Below, in pieces: positions 20,310-30,332 of a stretch of DNA of 64,000 nucleotides. The stretch spans positions 26,530 to 90,529 of the forward strand of contig JAEMQU010000005.1 of the NCBI GenBank assembly GCA_016463705.1. Reading direction: 5' to 3'. Each line of letters begins with the position of its first letter. Position 1 is the stretch's first letter. The stretch is from Opitutales bacterium. Lineage in GTDB: Bacteria; Verrucomicrobiota; Verrucomicrobiia; Opitutales; UBA953. The notes beneath the pieces were generated by a model, which ran no database searches, was not told the DNA's origin, and was given only the letters and a program-made list of their open reading frames with translations. The translations under genes and the position numbers were made by a program.

Positions 20310-21473
20310 TTAGCGGTAAATGAATTCGGTGGAAGGATCGTAAACCCACCAAATATCAAAAGGGGTTAAGGGATTTAAAGCAGTGGTGCCGTTGAGACTA
20401 TCGGGATTTAACTTAGCCAAAGCGGGAACCGCCGCCGTATTATTTACCCCTTCTTCAGTCATACGATCAACCACGTGCGTGACCCATTTTAATTTAACTG
20501 CTTCGGTTCCTAAAACTTTCCAATCACCTGTAGAAACAGCGGCGTACATTTTGGCGACAAACTCATCGACTGTGATGCCCATTTTATTCGCGACCTTTAC
20601 GAAAATTCTTTCGCACCAAATTTTAGACCACTTTAATTGCTGTTCTAACTGGGTCTGATTTCCGGAAAGCGATGTGCTCGCTTGATGATGAAGTACAACC
20701 GTCTGTGGATAAACGTAGGACTGCTTAGCCATCGTGGTAATAATCGCAGCCATCGAGCCCGCATAGCCCTTAACCACAACATAAACAGGAGCCTGCGATG
20801 ACTCCATCGCTTGTAGGATTTGGTAGCCCGACATCACCGAACCGCCAGGCGAACGTTCAATCACAATAAAGATGGGGGCTGTTTTATCTAAGGCATTATA
20901 AAAAGCGATGCGGTCACACACAAACTTCGCCAACGTCTCATCGACGATTCCGTTAAAAGAAATTCTGCGGTCGGAAATACGCAAAACGCCTTCGGCCAGT
21001 GGTTCCAGAGGATACTCAATTTTTCCGCTCGTGGTTTCGACTACTTTTTTCTGAAGGCGGGCAATCTCTCCCATTTTTTCTAAACGCGCGTACTCAACGG
21101 TAGCCTGCGCATTGGCGAGTTTGACATCCGCTTCAAATTCTGCGCGACGGGCATCTTTTTCGCCCGAAGCTAGAGCGGCTTTAACATTGGCAATTGAAGT
21201 CTTTAAATTGAGCAGGGATTTTTCGGCGTCGTCCATCGCTCCAGCGGCCTCGGTCTTGAGTTGGCGGATTCGACTTTCTACCTCGAGTTTTTTAATCTCT
21301 TGATCGGACGCTTGTTTAGCCTGGCGGCGTTGCGATTCTACTAAATCTAAACGCGTGCGGACAATCTCGGCCTCGACCTCGATCTGGATTGTTTGCGGGG
21401 TTTTTTCAATGCGACGAGGCTGAGCCTGCAATGCAGTTACCAAAAGTGACAAAATAAGGGCCAAACGGGTCAT
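20310..21473 (-). CDS. Secreted ClpP-like serine protease with N-terminal coiled coil (paralog B)
   Basis: Signal peptide MTRLALILSLLVTALQAQ; coiled coil; RSPGGSVMSGYQ, GYAGSMAA, YPQTVVLHHQ, STGDW. Confidence 0.82.
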   Translation of the reverse strand: MTRLALILSLLVTALQAQPRRIEKTPQTIQIEVEAEIVRTRLDLVESQRRQAKQASDQEIKKLEVESRIRQLKTEAAGAMDDAEKSLLNLKTSIANVKAALASGEKDARRAEFEADVKLANAQATVEYARLEKMGEIARLQKKVVETTSGKIEYPLEPLAEGVLRISDRRISFNGIVDETLAKFVCDRIAFYNALDKTAPIFIVIERSPGGSVMSGYQILQAMESSQAPVYVVVKGYAGSMAAIITTMAKQSYVYPQTVVLHHQASTSLSGNQTQLEQQLKWSKIWCERIFVKVANKMGITVDEFVAKMYAAVSTGDWKVLGTEAVKLKWVTHVVDRMTEEGVNNTAAVPALAKLNPDSLNGTTALNPLTPFDIWWVYDPSTEFIYR

Positions 21474-21541
21474 CGGAGGGTGACTCGTAAATTGTCAGAT
21501 AAATGGTTCCCTTACACTCAAAAATTCGCAAATCTTACGGC

Positions 21542-22447
21542 ATGCAGCCGAATGACCCCATAACCTTCAAGAATCGCCACACGGGACGGATTGAAACCGA
21601 ACAGGTCTACGGCGAAGCTTGGCTACAAAGAATCTACGGCAACCCCCTGGGGAAGGTCGCCCTGCACGCCTTGGTGAAGCGGTCGATATTCTCGCAAATT
21701 TACGGCTGGGGCATGGACCGTCCGAACAGCGCTCAACGCATCGCGCCGTTTATTAAAACCTACCAATTAGATTCATCGGAATTCGCTGATGAAAATATTA
21801 GTTCATATAAAAGTTTTAATGATTTCTTTTATCGGAAATTAAAACCCTCGGCGCGGCCGATCGACCCACAAACGGATTGGGCGATTCTTCCTGCGGACGG
21901 ACGGCATTTAGGCTTTCAAGATATTTCGAAAATTAATGGTGTGTTTGCGAAGGGACAGACCTTCGATATAAATAATTTTCTCGGCGATCAGGCGTTAGCG
22001 GAACGCTATAAGAATGGCGTCTTAGTATGTTCGCGCCTTTGTCCGGTCGATTATCACCGTTTTCATTTTCCCGTATCGGGCATTCCGACTGAGCCCACTT
22101 TAATCAACGGCTCGCTCTTTTCCGTAAATCCTTACGCGTTGCGACGTGAGGTGAGTTATCTTTGGCAAAATAAACGTCAGCGAGTTTCGGTTGACGCGGG
22201 GCCGTTTGGACTCGTCACGATTGTGGCAATCGGTGCCACCAACGTGGGTACCATTGTTGAAACCTATTCTCCGAATTCTCCCGTGATTAAAGGACAAGAA
22301 AAAGGGTATTTCCGATTTGGTGGATCGTACATCGCTACCCTCTTTGAGCCCAATCGAATTCGTCTTGAAGACGACTTAATTGCGGCGGGCGAAACCCAAC
22401 AAGAGCTTTACGCAAAAATGGGGTCACGCTTAGGGCGATTAATTTAA
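21542..22447 (+). CDS. psd: Phosphatidylserine decarboxylase
   Basis: SFNDFFYRKLKPSARPID, LCPVDYHRFHFPVSG, FRFGGSYIATLF (GGS autoprocessing site). Confidence 0.9.
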   Translation: MQPNDPITFKNRHTGRIETEQVYGEAWLQRIYGNPLGKVALHALVKRSIFSQIYGWGMDRPNSAQRIAPFIKTYQLDSSEFADENISSYKSFNDFFYRKLKPSARPIDPQTDWAILPADGRHLGFQDISKINGVFAKGQTFDINNFLGDQALAERYKNGVLVCSRLCPVDYHRFHFPVSGIPTEPTLINGSLFSVNPYALRREVSYLWQNKRQRVSVDAGPFGLVTIVAIGATNVGTIVETYSPNSPVIKGQEKGYFRFGGSYIATLFEPNRIRLEDDLIAAGETQQELYAKMGSRLGRLI

Positions 22448-22510
22448 AAGACAAAATCGCAAAGCGCTTGCCAGAAGGCCGTGAGCAGTAAAATCTTTAA
22501 CACACAGGTC

Positions 22511-22591
22511 GCTCGGGTGGTGGAATGGCAGACACACCAGATTTAGGTTCTGGCGCCGAAAGGTATGCGGGTTCGACTCCCGCCCCGAGCA
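22511..22591 (+). tRNA. tRNA-Leu (anticodon TAG); CCA not encoded
   Basis: Acceptor GCTCGGG/CCCGAGC; anticodon arm CCAGA-TTTAGGT-TCTGG; T-arm GCGGGTTCGACTCCCGC; type II variable arm. Confidence 0.96.
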
Positions 22592-22726
22592 CTTGGTTTT
22601 AATTGAGGGGACAGGGGAAATTTGTGGAGGTAATTACATCACCCCTTGTCACTATGTCGCCTTGCCCACTGGTCCCCTAAACCAGTTCCCCTTGCCCTTT
22701 GGCCACAATTCTGACTAACATGACCT

Positions 22727-23296
22727 ATGTTTGAATGGTTGCGCAAAATCCTAGGCCTCCAGCCCAAGCCGTCCGAAGAAATCGACTTATCTAAGGCGCC
22801 CGATGAACCGGTGCCCGAAGAACGTGTCCCGGAAACCAGACCCGACCCCAATAGCCCATGGGTAGGCGTAGATTTAGACGGAACACTCGCCGAGGCGGGT
22901 CGCTGGTTGAGCATGTCGCACATCGGACCCCCCGTGCCTCTCATGATGCGAAGAGTGCAGGCCTGGCTCGCCAAGGGAGTTCGCATTAAAATTTTAACCG
23001 CCCGTGCGGGTAATGAAGAAGGCCTGGCCGCTACCAAAAAATGGTTGGCTGAAAACGGACTGCCCGACTTAGAAGTAACTGACAAAAAAGATTTTGATAT
23101 GATCGAACTCTGGGATGATCGCGCCATCCAAGTCATTCACAACACGGGTATGTGTTTCTTAGGCACATCGTATTTTGCTCGACCCAAAGCACCGATTCTC
23201 TCGAACGAAATTCCTGATCGGACGTTCATCTTAGTCGGACAAAATCCTCCAACCGAGCCCGCTAAGCCCGAAAGCACCACCGAAAAATCTTCATGA
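22727..23296 (+). CDS. HAD-like phosphatase domain protein
   Basis: WVGVDLDGTLAEAG (DxDGT), KILTARAG, ELWDDRAIQV. Confidence 0.68.
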   Translation: MFEWLRKILGLQPKPSEEIDLSKAPDEPVPEERVPETRPDPNSPWVGVDLDGTLAEAGRWLSMSHIGPPVPLMMRRVQAWLAKGVRIKILTARAGNEEGLAATKKWLAENGLPDLEVTDKKDFDMIELWDDRAIQVIHNTGMCFLGTSYFARPKAPILSNEIPDRTFILVGQNPPTEPAKPESTTEKSS

Positions 23297-23706
23297 AAGC
23301 CTCACTCAAACTTGAATACTCGTTGCGCGTGCTGGCTCAATTAGCTCGTCGCAATAAAGGTAACACGGTCACTCGCATTGAAGAACTCGCGAAGCTCGAA
23401 GCCATCCCGCAGAATTATCTAGTTCAATTATTAAATGAATTACGCGAAGGTGGCTTGGTGGATTCACGTCGCGGCAAAACCGGGGGCTATCGGCTGGCCC
23501 GAAATGCTGAAGATATTTCGATTAAACAGGTACTCGAAGTGGTGGAGCCCGATTTAATTTCGACGAAAATCACCCTAAAAGGGAATTCCGGACCCCAAGT
23601 AGCCAGTCTTTGGCGCGAGCTTTCGAAACGGTTTGAAAAATCGATGAATGGTTTCACAGTAGCGCAACTCGCCCAATCCGAAGCCAGTGGAGATTGGGAA
23701 ATCTAA
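23293..23706 (+). CDS. Rrf2 family transcriptional regulator
   Basis: MKASLKLEYSLRVLAQLA..IPQNYLVQLLNELREGGLVDSRRGKTGGYRLAR; no cysteines. Confidence 0.88.
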   Translation: MKASLKLEYSLRVLAQLARRNKGNTVTRIEELAKLEAIPQNYLVQLLNELREGGLVDSRRGKTGGYRLARNAEDISIKQVLEVVEPDLISTKITLKGNSGPQVASLWRELSKRFEKSMNGFTVAQLAQSEASGDWEI

Positions 23707-23718
23707 CTTTTTACACCT

Positions 23719-24306
23719 ATGATCGACGAACCACAAAACACCCCCACCCCACCGCACGCAGCTAACTCTCAAGGGGTTATCATTTCCACCGTCGTGGTGC
23801 TCTTCATCGCACTCGCGGTGGTAATTTTATGGAAAGGGTTACAGTGGAAGGAAACTATTGAAACACAAAAAACGCGCATCGAAGTTTTAGACGGTCAGGT
23901 CGCTACCCTCAAAACACTCAATCAAGATCAAGAAAATAAGTTGGCGGAAAATCGTGTAGCGATGGATGCGAAAGATGCCGACCTCAAGCGACTTAATGAA
24001 AAGCTGGTCCAAACTTTAAAAATCAACGAGGCCAATGTTAATGAGAAAAACGAGTTAGCCGATACGCTTACTAAAACAGAAAAAACGCTCAAGGAAACCA
24101 CTGAAAAAGTGACTCAACTCGAAACACAAAATGCGGAAACAACCAAAGCCTTACAAGCGTCCGAAGAGTTTGGTAAAAAATCTATCGCACAGGTCAATGA
24201 AGTGAATGGCCGCATCGAAAAACAGAACGCGGTGATTAAGGATCTGAATAAACAGATTGAGGTTCTCGTGATTAAAGTGAATACGCCAGCTCCTGAAAAA
24301 AAGTAA
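23719..24306 (+). CDS. Single-pass membrane coiled-coil protein, unknown function
   Basis: TM VVLFIALAVVILWKGL followed by long E/K/L/Q heptad-rich region. Confidence 0.7.
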   Translation: MIDEPQNTPTPPHAANSQGVIISTVVVLFIALAVVILWKGLQWKETIETQKTRIEVLDGQVATLKTLNQDQENKLAENRVAMDAKDADLKRLNEKLVQTLKINEANVNEKNELADTLTKTEKTLKETTEKVTQLETQNAETTKALQASEEFGKKSIAQVNEVNGRIEKQNAVIKDLNKQIEVLVIKVNTPAPEKK

Positions 24307-24318
24307 TCACTGGATACG

Positions 24319-24738
24319 ATGTCACTTAAAGAAGAGTTCAAAAAATTCGCATTACGCGGTAATGTGGCCGACCTCGCGGTCGGGGTGATTATCGGCGCTT
24401 CATTCGGCGCCATCGTGAAATCCCTGGTCGAAGACATCATCATGCCTCCCTTGGGATACGTGCTCGGGAACGTAGATTTCTCTCATCTTTATTTCATCCT
24501 CAAGCCGGGCACTAAAGCGGCTGGACCTTACATCACCATGGCCGATGCCGAAGCGGCCGGCGCCGTGATTATCAAATATGGCTCCTTCACTAATACGATC
24601 ATTAGCTTCTTAATCGTCTCTTTCACGATATTTTTACTCATCCGACAAATTAACAAATTAAAGGACCCAGTGGTTGCCCCTGGACCTAGCGACGAAGTGA
24701 AACTGCTGACTGAGATTCGCGACTCGCTCAAAAAGTAA
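24319..24738 (+). CDS. mscL: Large-conductance mechanosensitive channel MscL
   Basis: [46 protein letters not shown]. Confidence 0.97.
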   Translation: MSLKEEFKKFALRGNVADLAVGVIIGASFGAIVKSLVEDIIMPPLGYVLGNVDFSHLYFILKPGTKAAGPYITMADAEAAGAVIIKYGSFTNTIISFLIVSFTIFLLIRQINKLKDPVVAPGPSDEVKLLTEIRDSLKK

Positions 24739-24740
24739 AT

Positions 24741-25820
24741 CTACAGAATCAGCATTGCGTCACCGTAACTAAAAAAGCGGTACTCGCGACGAATCGCTTC
24801 GGCGTAAATTTCCTTAAGCCAAGGGAGTCCGGCCTCATCTCCAGGCGTTAAGAATGCCGCCACCAGGCAGAGCAATGTCGACTTGGGTAAATGAAAATTA
24901 GTCAGCAGGTGCTCGCAGCAATGGATCGTATCACCAGGCTTAATAAATAAACTGGAGCTGCCTTTATAATCACCCGTTGGGAGATTTTTGAGGTCGGGAG
25001 TTTTTCTGATAAAGTCCTCAGCCGATCGCACCGTAGTCGTGCCCACGGCTAAGCGCGGTCGACGACTACGCAGAGCCTCAATTGTGCTGGCGGGGATTAC
25101 ATAGTCTTCGCTATGCATGACGTGGTTATTTAAATCGGGCGCTTGAATGGGTTGAAAAGTTCCCGCACCCACATCCAAAATGAGATTAAAAGTCTCGTGC
25201 CCTTGTTTGGATAATTTCTCGAGTAGCTCGGTCGTAAAATGTAATCCAGCGGTAGGTGCAGCGACGGCACGGGTCGCCGATGGTTCAGCATAAACCGTTT
25301 GGTAACGTTCGTCGTCAGCGAAATCTTTTACCCCTAACTTTTCCCGAGCATCCACAATATAAGGTGGAAGTGGAAGCTCTCCCTGTTGTTGGGCGAGCTG
25401 TTCGACACTCATACCAGTGGGTAAATTAAAACGCACAATATAATCTCCACCCTGACCTACCGACACTACCACAGCGTGATGTCCGTCTATAGTGAAACCG
25501 GCTTCATCCGAGGCGCGCTTTCCGGGGCGCAACATACAATGCCACTCGAGAGGTTGGGCGGTGGGACGAAGTAAAAGACATTCCACTTTTCCGCCTGTGG
25601 GACGGACGCCAAAAAGTCGGGCCTTTAAAACTCTTACACTATTTCGAAAGAAAGTCGTCGAAGGCGGAATTAAGTCAGGAAGCTCTTTGAAATAATGATG
25701 CGAGATTTTTTTGGTTGCGCGATTTACTACGAGCAATCGCGAGTCATCCCGCCGCAACGAAGGCACGGCCGCAATCCGCTCAGGAGGTAGATCGAAGTCC
25801 AACTCCTGCAACGTAATCAT
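24741..25820 (-). CDS. queA: S-adenosylmethionine:tRNA ribosyltransferase-isomerase QueA
   Basis: [55 protein letters not shown]. Confidence 0.96.
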   Translation of the reverse strand: MITLQELDFDLPPERIAAVPSLRRDDSRLLVVNRATKKISHHYFKELPDLIPPSTTFFRNSVRVLKARLFGVRPTGGKVECLLLRPTAQPLEWHCMLRPGKRASDEAGFTIDGHHAVVVSVGQGGDYIVRFNLPTGMSVEQLAQQQGELPLPPYIVDAREKLGVKDFADDERYQTVYAEPSATRAVAAPTAGLHFTTELLEKLSKQGHETFNLILDVGAGTFQPIQAPDLNNHVMHSEDYVIPASTIEALRSRRPRLAVGTTTVRSAEDFIRKTPDLKNLPTGDYKGSSSLFIKPGDTIHCCEHLLTNFHLPKSTLLCLVAAFLTPGDEAGLPWLKEIYAEAIRREYRFFSYGDAMLIL

Positions 25821-26809
25821 TATTTAGTTTTCGGAGGAGTAATGAGCAACTGACCATCAATCGCCTTTAAGGGCATAAACTCAACACCCGGAGGGGCTTT
25901 ACGCAACTCCTCTTCAATCGCTGAAAGTTTTGCATCTAAGTCATCAATCCGAGCCACGAAAACCGCTTCAGGGGTCGACGGGGTCTGACACGCACCATAC
26001 TCGCGCATCGTGTGGTGACTGAGCAACACGTGTTCGACGCGTTCACGTAATGAGACTTCGAGTTGTACCTTAGCCGAATGCTCTCTCACGATAAAAGCTC
26101 CTAAGACCAAGTGGCCGTGTAAATTTCCAGCACGCGTGAAACCGGCGCGGGGCATACCAGGCTCGAGTTTAGTGTATTCTTGAATTTTACCTACGTCGTG
26201 CAGAATAATACTCGAGACCGCGAGAGAGTGATCCACTTTGGGATAAAGAGGCAGCAAGGCTTCGGCACAACGCGCCATGCGCAAGGTGTGTTCGAGTAAG
26301 CCGTGGCGGTAGGCGTGGTGCATGCCGGTAGCGGCGACTGAGTCGTAGAAGCGCTCGCCGTGTTCTTCTAAAATTGATTCCACCAGGGCGCGCAAAGTCG
26401 CGTGAGGAATGCGTTTAATAATAGCGCCGAGTTCTTCGCGCATTTTTAGGGGATCTTGTTGAGACACGGGAGTAAGGCGACCCATGATAGCAGGGTCAGA
26501 TTTTTCGGCATCAGCCAGAGCTGCGAGAGCATCGACACGGAATTCCGGGCGACCGGCAAATTCCCCCATCGTCCCGCCCACCTTCACAGGTGTACCAGGC
26601 TTTAATGTAGTGAGCACGGTTTTTAGAGGTGAATCAGAAAAGACACGTACTTTTACTTCGTCGGAAGCGTCACCTAAAACAAATTCAAAATAAGTGGATC
26701 CGTTTTTTGCGGACTTGGTATTAATATCGCCCAATCCACAAATAGCCAAAAAACGATTACCTGTCGGCAATGCTTTGCATTCTCTTAATGATTGGGGTGA
26801 TTCGGCCAT
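25820..26809 (-). CDS. OB-fold/HD-domain protein, YhaM-like 3'-5' exoribonuclease
   Basis: OB-like N-terminus; [33 protein letters not shown] (HD motif), [11 protein letters not shown]. Confidence 0.8.
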   Translation of the reverse strand: MAESPQSLRECKALPTGNRFLAICGLGDINTKSAKNGSTYFEFVLGDASDEVKVRVFSDSPLKTVLTTLKPGTPVKVGGTMGEFAGRPEFRVDALAALADAEKSDPAIMGRLTPVSQQDPLKMREELGAIIKRIPHATLRALVESILEEHGERFYDSVAATGMHHAYRHGLLEHTLRMARCAEALLPLYPKVDHSLAVSSIILHDVGKIQEYTKLEPGMPRAGFTRAGNLHGHLVLGAFIVREHSAKVQLEVSLRERVEHVLLSHHTMREYGACQTPSTPEAVFVARIDDLDAKLSAIEEELRKAPPGVEFMPLKAIDGQLLITPPKTK

Positions 26810-26954
26810 GCACGCAAGGTGGGTAAAACAAGCGAGGGAGCAAATAATAATAATCTAAAACAGTCTAAATTAACCTAATCGGTTAAATTATCCAACTAGA
26901 CCCTTAATTGAACGAGGTTGTCTTCATCTAAGCTACGTGTAATATCATAAACCA

Positions 26955-28034
26955 ATGAAGCGGTATCTATTAATGGGAGTAGTCTTATCCGTTGGAGCGC
27001 TCGCTTTATTATGGATCAACTATGACCGCGGATTAAATGAACCAAAAAACGAAGTAGCGGTTCCCCCAAATAGCCCACGACCCATAACCGGGCTCATCCA
27101 AGAGCCGAAGAAGATTATCACCAGTGAATCACAGGTCAAAGAGACCATCACGCAACTCAGTCAGAAGGGTCTACCCCCTTTAACCAATCAACAGATTCAA
27201 GGCTATCTCACCTCTAACGATCGGGATGCCACCTGCCTGATTGTGGGAAGTCGTTTAAGTAAAAATCCTGAGTTATTACGTGAGGCCGTGGCACGTTTCA
27301 CCGACAACCCCGTTGTGCAATTAGAGATGGCATTACACGGACCCACCCAAGAAGAAAGACAAGCCGCCCTCAATGCATTCAAAACACATGACCCGCAAAA
27401 TTCGCTCTGTGATTATCTCGATTCGCTTTCGGCATTTGAACGCGGAGATTTTTCCCAAGCAGCGGGCGGATTAATCCAATCACTGGATAGTGGTACATTG
27501 CAGGACTACTCCCTGACCTTAGCGTCCGGAACGGAAGCTGCCTATCTGTCCGCAGGGTATAACAACACCGAAGCTCAACTCTTCGCACTCTTTGATTCTA
27601 CACAACGCAACCAAGACACGACTGGCAAGATGGGCGCGGTGGCCGATAAATTAGGCGAACTGCGCGATCAGTATATTAAAAATAATGATATGGATGCGGC
27701 TGAACCCACCGTGACAATCGGTTTAGACATTGGACAAAAAATACAGTCGCAGGAAAACCCGAGTTTCCTCAGCAGCTTAGTCGGTCTTGATATTGAAGCG
27801 AAAATCCTGAATCAGCTCGATCCCTCAACGCCGATTAATTCCGCGGGGCAAACCGCCGACGCGCGTTTAAAAGAATTAAATCAGCAAAAAAATCAGTTAC
27901 AGAGTTTAGTACAAAAGGCTCAAGATCTGCCCATCAGTAAGATGTCCGACGAGCAAATGAAGGACTACACACAAAAGTTGCGCAGCCAGGGGGAAGTGAG
28001 TGCCACGCAGTGGTGGTTAGACCAAAACAAATAG
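26955..28034 (+). CDS. Membrane-anchored helical-repeat hypothetical protein
   Basis: N-terminal TM YLLMGVVLSVGALALLWI; TPR-like helices; coding-quality ORF. Confidence 0.6.
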   Translation: MKRYLLMGVVLSVGALALLWINYDRGLNEPKNEVAVPPNSPRPITGLIQEPKKIITSESQVKETITQLSQKGLPPLTNQQIQGYLTSNDRDATCLIVGSRLSKNPELLREAVARFTDNPVVQLEMALHGPTQEERQAALNAFKTHDPQNSLCDYLDSLSAFERGDFSQAAGGLIQSLDSGTLQDYSLTLASGTEAAYLSAGYNNTEAQLFALFDSTQRNQDTTGKMGAVADKLGELRDQYIKNNDMDAAEPTVTIGLDIGQKIQSQENPSFLSSLVGLDIEAKILNQLDPSTPINSAGQTADARLKELNQQKNQLQSLVQKAQDLPISKMSDEQMKDYTQKLRSQGEVSATQWWLDQNK

Positions 28035-28098
28035 TTTTCTAGTATAACTTGATTAAAACGATGTTTGTCTAAGACGCCAAACTCTCTAGTATTTATCT

Positions 28099-28887
28099 AT
28101 GAGAGTGGACGAAAAGCTTCAGGAGAAATTAAGACCTTGGGATTGGGCGGTTCTCGTCGTCTCGGTTATTTCTCTTATTTTAGTTATTCTTGAAAGCGTT
28201 GTGACCCTACAACCTGACACCTTAAGTCGATTTGCTTTCATCGATCGCTGTGCGTGTATGATTTTCATGGTCGACGTCTTGGTGCGTTGGCGGCGCACGG
28301 AATGGAGTAGAAAATATTGGAAATGGGGCTGGTTAGATGTTCTCGCTAGTATTCCGTTCGATAATGCCTTCCGCGCCCTGCAAGCCATTCGTATCTACCG
28401 ATTCGTCCGACTGGCACGAAGTATTTATAAATTCAAAGGAGTGACCGCAGGTACGACGCTAAACGATAAAATTCTCGCCCTGCCTGGAATCGCCCTCGTG
28501 ATGATTCTTTTCAGCGCGACCCTCATTATTGAGGTGGAACGCGATTCGCCGAAAGCCCTCATTAAAACGGGTGGCGACGCCTTATGGTGGGCGCTTTCTA
28601 CGGTTACCACGGTGGGCTACGGCGACATTTATCCAGTAACGACCGAAGGTAAATTTGTGGCGGCGGGCTTAATGATTGTGGGTGTTATATTTTTCAGCTC
28701 TATCTCGGCATTCATTACGACGAAATTAATTCTTCCCGAAGAGGAGCAAGACCACGAAGGTGAAATGAGGGAAATTCGCGCTCTGCACAAAGAAGTTAAA
28801 GAATTACGACAGGCCTTAATGGAGCATAATAATCATGCTTCCAAAAAGGCCGACGTGCCACCCAGCACCGATATTAAAGGACTATAA
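28099..28887 (+). CDS. Voltage-gated (Kv-like) potassium channel
   Basis: Six TM; S4-like RALQAIRIYRFVRLARSIYKF; selectivity filter TVTTVGYGDIYPVT. Confidence 0.92.
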   Translation: MRVDEKLQEKLRPWDWAVLVVSVISLILVILESVVTLQPDTLSRFAFIDRCACMIFMVDVLVRWRRTEWSRKYWKWGWLDVLASIPFDNAFRALQAIRIYRFVRLARSIYKFKGVTAGTTLNDKILALPGIALVMILFSATLIIEVERDSPKALIKTGGDALWWALSTVTTVGYGDIYPVTTEGKFVAAGLMIVGVIFFSSISAFITTKLILPEEEQDHEGEMREIRALHKEVKELRQALMEHNNHASKKADVPPSTDIKGL

Positions 28888-30294
28888 TTAGTACCTGTAG
28901 CTATCGGTCTTGAAGGGTCCGTTAGGCTTCACCCCAATGTAGTCTGCCTGGGCCTTCGTTAACTGGGTGAGTCTAGCTCCAATTTTTTCTAAGTGTAAGC
29001 GAGCCACTTCTTCGTCGAGGTGTTTAGGTAAGACACAAACACCAGGCTTAGCGGTTGCACGAGTTTCCCATAAGTGAATTTGGGCAAGGACCTGATTGGA
29101 GAACGAAGTCGACATCACATAACTAGGGTGGCCAGTGGCGCAGCCGAGATTTACTAAGCGGCCTTCGGCTAACATATAAATCTGCTTTCCTTTGGGGAAG
29201 GTATAACGATCGACCTGTGGTTTAATCATTTCTTTCTTCACGCCTTTGGCGTCATTCAAACGAGTCACTTGGATTTCGTTATCGAAGTGTCCGATGTTAC
29301 AAACAATCGCTTGGTCTCTCATCTTCTGCATGTGTTCGAGCGTGATGATGTCACGATTGCCCGTAGCTGTTACATAAATATCGGTGTTACCTAAAGTGTC
29401 TTCAATGCGAACAACGCGATAGCCTTCCATCGCCGCCTGCAGCGCGCAAATCGGATCCACTTCAGCAATCTGGACGGTCGCACCTAAACCACGCAGAGAT
29501 TGGGCTGAGCCTTTACCTACGTCACCATAACCAATGACGAGGGCAAGTTTACCAGCGACCATCACATCGGTGGCGCGCTTAATGCCATCAACCAAGGATT
29601 CACGGCAGCCGTATAAGTTATCGAACTTCGACTTGGTAGCCGTGTCGTTCACATTAACGGTTGGCACTAAAAGTTCTCCTGCTTCGAGCATGCTATAAAG
29701 ACGTTTTACGCCTGTGGTGGTTTCTTCCGAAACACCCTTCCAAGCGGCGACTACTTTGTGCCAGTGTCCGGGACGTTCTTTTGCTACCTTTTTAAGGAGA
29801 TTTTTGATAACCTGTTCTTCGTGAGATTCAGATTTAGTGTTAACCCACTTAGAACCATTTTCTAATTCATAACCTTTGTGAATTAAAAGTGTCGCATCGC
29901 CACCATCATCCACGATGAGCTCTGGGCCACTACCATTAGGCCAGGTCAGTGCTTCCATAGTGCACTCCCAATATTCTTCTAAGGTTTCACCCTTCCAGGC
30001 GAACACTGGATAGCCCGCTTTAGCGATGGCCGCAGCGGCGTGATCCTGGGTTGAAAAGATATTACAAGAAGCCCAGCGCACATCGGCACCGAGGGCTGCT
30101 AAGGTTTCGATCAGCACCGCGGTCTGAATCGTCATGTGCAACGAACCGGTAATGCGAACGCCCTTAAGAGGCTTAGTTTTCGCATACTTGGCGCGCAGTG
30201 ACATCAGGCCGGGCATTTCGTGCTCAGCGACTTGAAGTTCTTTACGGCCCCAGTCAGCAAGACTGAGATCGGCTACTTTAAAATCTGCTTTCAT
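28888..30294 (-). CDS. ahcY: Adenosylhomocysteinase (possible upstream start at 30327)
   Basis: [64 protein letters not shown]. Confidence 0.97.
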   Translation of the reverse strand: MKADFKVADLSLADWGRKELQVAEHEMPGLMSLRAKYAKTKPLKGVRITGSLHMTIQTAVLIETLAALGADVRWASCNIFSTQDHAAAAIAKAGYPVFAWKGETLEEYWECTMEALTWPNGSGPELIVDDGGDATLLIHKGYELENGSKWVNTKSESHEEQVIKNLLKKVAKERPGHWHKVVAAWKGVSEETTTGVKRLYSMLEAGELLVPTVNVNDTATKSKFDNLYGCRESLVDGIKRATDVMVAGKLALVIGYGDVGKGSAQSLRGLGATVQIAEVDPICALQAAMEGYRVVRIEDTLGNTDIYVTATGNRDIITLEHMQKMRDQAIVCNIGHFDNEIQVTRLNDAKGVKKEMIKPQVDRYTFPKGKQIYMLAEGRLVNLGCATGHPSYVMSTSFSNQVLAQIHLWETRATAKPGVCVLPKHLDEEVARLHLEKIGARLTQLTKAQADYIGVKPNGPFKTDSYRY

Positions 30295-30332
30295 TGATTT
30301 TGTGCGGGAGGGTTTGGGTGAGTACATGGTGA

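Noticed and set aside
24114-24443. 109-aa - strand ORF across the coiled-coil/mscL junction
   Set aside because: Shadow ORF; spans two supported + strand genes.
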